Shown here: positions 61,808-64,000 of the stretch, piece by piece
Position numbering within the stretch: the first letter of the stretch is position 1
Layout: every line of letters starts with the position of its first letter
Origin: Hyphomicrobium_A sp963817485
GTDB lineage: Bacteria > Pseudomonadota > Alphaproteobacteria > Rhizobiales > Hyphomicrobiaceae
Length of the DNA stretch: 64,000 nt
Reading direction: 5' to 3'
NCBI GenBank assembly: GCA_963817485.1
Contig: CAWFOR010000019.1
Location: forward strand, 1-64,000
Program-made: the position numbers and the translations under genes
The notes under the pieces: model-generated
The model's input: only the letters and a program-made list of their open reading frames with translations
Told to the model about the DNA's origin: nothing
Database searches by the model: none

Positions 61808-64000
61808 CTAGAACTTCGCCTTCACGTTTGCGACGAACGACCGGCCGGCCTCCGGGAAGCCGTCCACCAACTGGTAGTTCTCGTCGAATATGTTGCGAGC
61901 CGTTACAGCGAAGCTCGTTTTCGAGTTCGAGATCATACTCAGCCTGCATGTTGACGAGGCCGAACGCGCCGGTCTTGTAGTAGAGCGTTCCGGCGGTGTT
62001 GACTGTCCAGCGGCTGCTGGCGAACTCGATATTTGGCGTAATGCTGAAGCCCCTGGCCAGACGATAGGTCAGATAGGCGATGCCCTTGACATCGGGTACG
62101 CCTGTCAGCTCGTAAGCCGGATTGGATGGGTTGGTGATGTCGCGACGCATCCACGTCACGTTGCCGCCGATCAGCAGGCTCTTCGAAAGCGAGTAATCGG
62201 AGGAAAGCTCGACGCCGTAATAGCGGCCGTCGCCGACGTTCTGGCTCTGCGTTACCGCCTGCCCGTTGAAGATGATCGGGATCGACTCGATCACGTCGGA
62301 AACATCGCTGTAGAACACTGCCGTTGCGACCTGGCTGCCCGGCGCAAACTTGTCCGCCCAACCGATCTCGTAGTTGGTCGCCCGCTCCGGAGCCAGCGAC
62401 GGGTTGGACGTCGCGCCCCCGAAGCGCGAGCTGAAGCGCTCGAAGATCGTCGGGAAGCGCGTGCGTGCCGAGACGCTGGCGTGGAGGGTCTCCTCGCTCG
62501 TCAGGCGGTAGATGGCCGCCGTCTGCCAGTCGGTCGCGTTGCTGTCCTTGAGCTGGTAGTAGACGAAGCCTGACCCGTTGACCCAATCCTGGGCCTGCAG
62601 GAGATCGCGCCAGTTGTAGCTTGCACCACCGACGATATCGAACTGCTTCGTCATGTGCACGGTGTTCTCGAGCGCGACCGAGTAGGTATCCTCGATCGTC
62701 ACCTGGTTTGGCTCGGTGAGGCACGGCGGGTTCCCGCACTTGACGCCGTTGACGTTGAAGTCCTGCAGCTCGCCGTGGTCGTCGCGGCGGTAGTAGAAGG
62801 CTCCCTTGATCGTGTCCCAGGTGGTGATGTCGGAGCCGCCCTCGATGCTGACGCCGGCCGCCCAATCGTCGTAGTAGCTGCGGAAGGCCTTCGGCAGCGC
62901 TTGCGTCGTCTGCGCGGCATCGTCGTACGAGAAGAGGCCGTTCTTGAAGGTGTTGTAGTAGGCCTTCGTCTCCACGAACGAGGCGTCGCCGACCTTGGTG
63001 TGGGAGAGCCAGTAGACGCTCTCAATGTCCCAATAGGGCCAATCCCAATAGCGCTGGATGCTGATCGGATCGGTCACGTGATAGGGCGCGCCCTTCGATC
63101 CCGACTGCTTGCTGTAGTTGATCGAATAGTCGTCGGTTGCGTTCGGCGTCAGGCCGGCCTTGAGGTTGACTTGCCAATCGCGCGTGTCGGAATTGATGCG
63201 CAGGCCGCCGTTCTCGACCGACGTCGGCGTGAATTTTTCCGACAGCATCCAGCCGTCTGAATCGATCAGCGTCCCGCTCGCCTGCAGGTAGTATCCTTTC
63301 TGCTTCGTGCCGACCGACGCGTAGGTCTTGTAGCCCTCGTAGGAGCCGTCGGTCCCGAAGCTCAGGCCGCCCTGCACCTCGCCTTCGACAGCCTTCGTCG
63401 GCTTCTTGGTGACGAGGTTGATGGCGCCGCCAAGACCGCCGGGGCCGTTCAGCACGGAGGTATAGCCCTTGGCGATCTGCACCTCGGAGATATCCGGGGT
63501 GAGGAAGCGGGCGAAGTCGATGCGATTGTCGGCCGGGAGGTAGACGCGGATGCCGTCGATAGACAGCGGAACCTGGAAACGATCGAAGCCGCGCACGAAG
63601 ACAAGCTGCTCGTTGCGGCTACCGCCCGAGTTGGAGGCAACCACACCGGGTGCCAACGCCAGCGCGCTGTCGAGGGTGTTCTTGGAGAAGGCCCACATCG
63701 CGTCACCGGTGATGACGGTTCCGCCGATGAGGTCGAGCTGTCCGAGAGTGAAGACGTTCGCTGGCTCGCCCGTGGCGCTTCCAGTTCCTTCCGCGGTGGA
63801 AGCGGTGGCGCCGTTGCCGGAATTCTGCTGCGCGCCCTTCTTCGTCGGCCGTTTCGGCTTGCTGGTGATCTCCTCGTTTGGAGAGTAGACGACCACCGGC
63901 GGAAGCGGCGTGACGTCCCCAGCTTGAGGCGCGGCTTGCGCCGTCTGGACTTCCTGAGCCTGAGCGGCGGCGGACACAACAAGACCCATCGCGGCGCTCG
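61808..64000 (-). pseudogene. TonB-dependent receptor, 5' end outside window, frameshift near the C-terminus
   Basis: The frame is open to the window's right edge; the visible start region (GLVVSAAAQAQEVQ) is the end of a signal peptide. The plug domain is recognisable (LDSALALAPGVVASNSGG, VFVRGFDRFQVPLSIDGI, VLNGPGGLGGAINLVTKK) and a 22-strand type barrel follows. Near 61918 the frame shifts; reading the alternative gives SFAVTARNIFDENYQLVDGF and an end AKF, the terminal Phe typical of barrel proteins, with the stop at 61808-61810. As written, the protein would have a wrong C-terminus and would fold poorly. Substrates of such receptors are mostly iron-siderophores; nothing here identifies the ligand. 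Confidence 0.88.

Noticed and set aside
1..64000. tRNA, rRNA, riboswitch or CRISPR features
   Set aside because: Reading both strands by eye showed no cloverleaf ends, rRNA blocks, repeat-spacer arrays or known riboswitch cores; small RNAs could still have been missed.

Overview
The window looks like a chromosome segment of a high-GC alphaproteobacterium, most likely Hyphomicrobiales. This rests on gene content: hopanoid hpn genes, MlaA/MlaC lipid-transport proteins, Omp25-type barrels, a SigF/NrsF-controlled bufferin locus, an exosortase E/VPEID-CTERM pair and a Wzx/Wzy exopolysaccharide locus. The genus cannot be named from the sequence. No rRNA, tRNA, CRISPR array, integrase or complete insertion sequence was recognised.

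Layout. 0-6.4 kb is a hopanoid/outer-membrane lipid block: the end of an mlaA-like gene, an MlaC/HpnM protein, dxs, and hpnK-hpnI-hpnL, with hpnL frameshifted. 6.4-13.8 kb is a housekeeping and accessory stretch: a decayed COG4705 gene, a DUF1003 protein, a serine hydrolase, a GMC oxidoreductase, a GGDEF cyclase and a purine permease. 13.9-21.6 kb is an mdtABC-like adaptor plus two RND pumps. 21.6-25.7 kb is a copper-type bufferin locus (bufA-bufB-bufC) divergent from sigF-nrsF and a DoxX gene, with a SigF-like promoter in front of sigF. 25.9-30.4 kb is a second RND adaptor/pump pair. 30.7-34.2 kb holds a 63-residue VPEID-CTERM protein, an exosortase E/CPBP-protease gene broken by a frameshift, a decayed outer-membrane barrel gene with an intact terminator, and a decayed duplicate of the exosortase gene's 3' end.

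34.5-58.2 kb is a large exopolysaccharide locus. It has nucleotide-sugar genes at both ends (C-methyltransferase, cytidylyltransferase and PIG-L deacetylase on the left; epimerase, DUF4910 peptidase-like protein and RmlC-like epimerase on the right). The assembly machinery lies between: Wzx flippase, Wzy polymerase, outer-membrane export protein, Wzz and kinase, polyprenyl-phosphate sugar transferase, several glycosyltransferases, an acyltransferase and a GH5 glycanase. A LuxR-type regulator with a degenerate receiver sits divergent from the sugar transferase. A 365-residue protein made of two copies of an unrecognised Cys-rich domain lies inside the locus and is the best candidate here for something undescribed. 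58.5-64 kb carries tolC (frameshifted), an Omp25-like barrel, a periplasmic protein (frameshifted) and a TonB-dependent receptor.

A caution for the whole window: at least ten otherwise well-conserved genes are broken by apparent single-base indels, nearly all between 31 and 62 kb. Sequencing or assembly error is a serious alternative to real gene decay, so each such gene is described as joined pieces.
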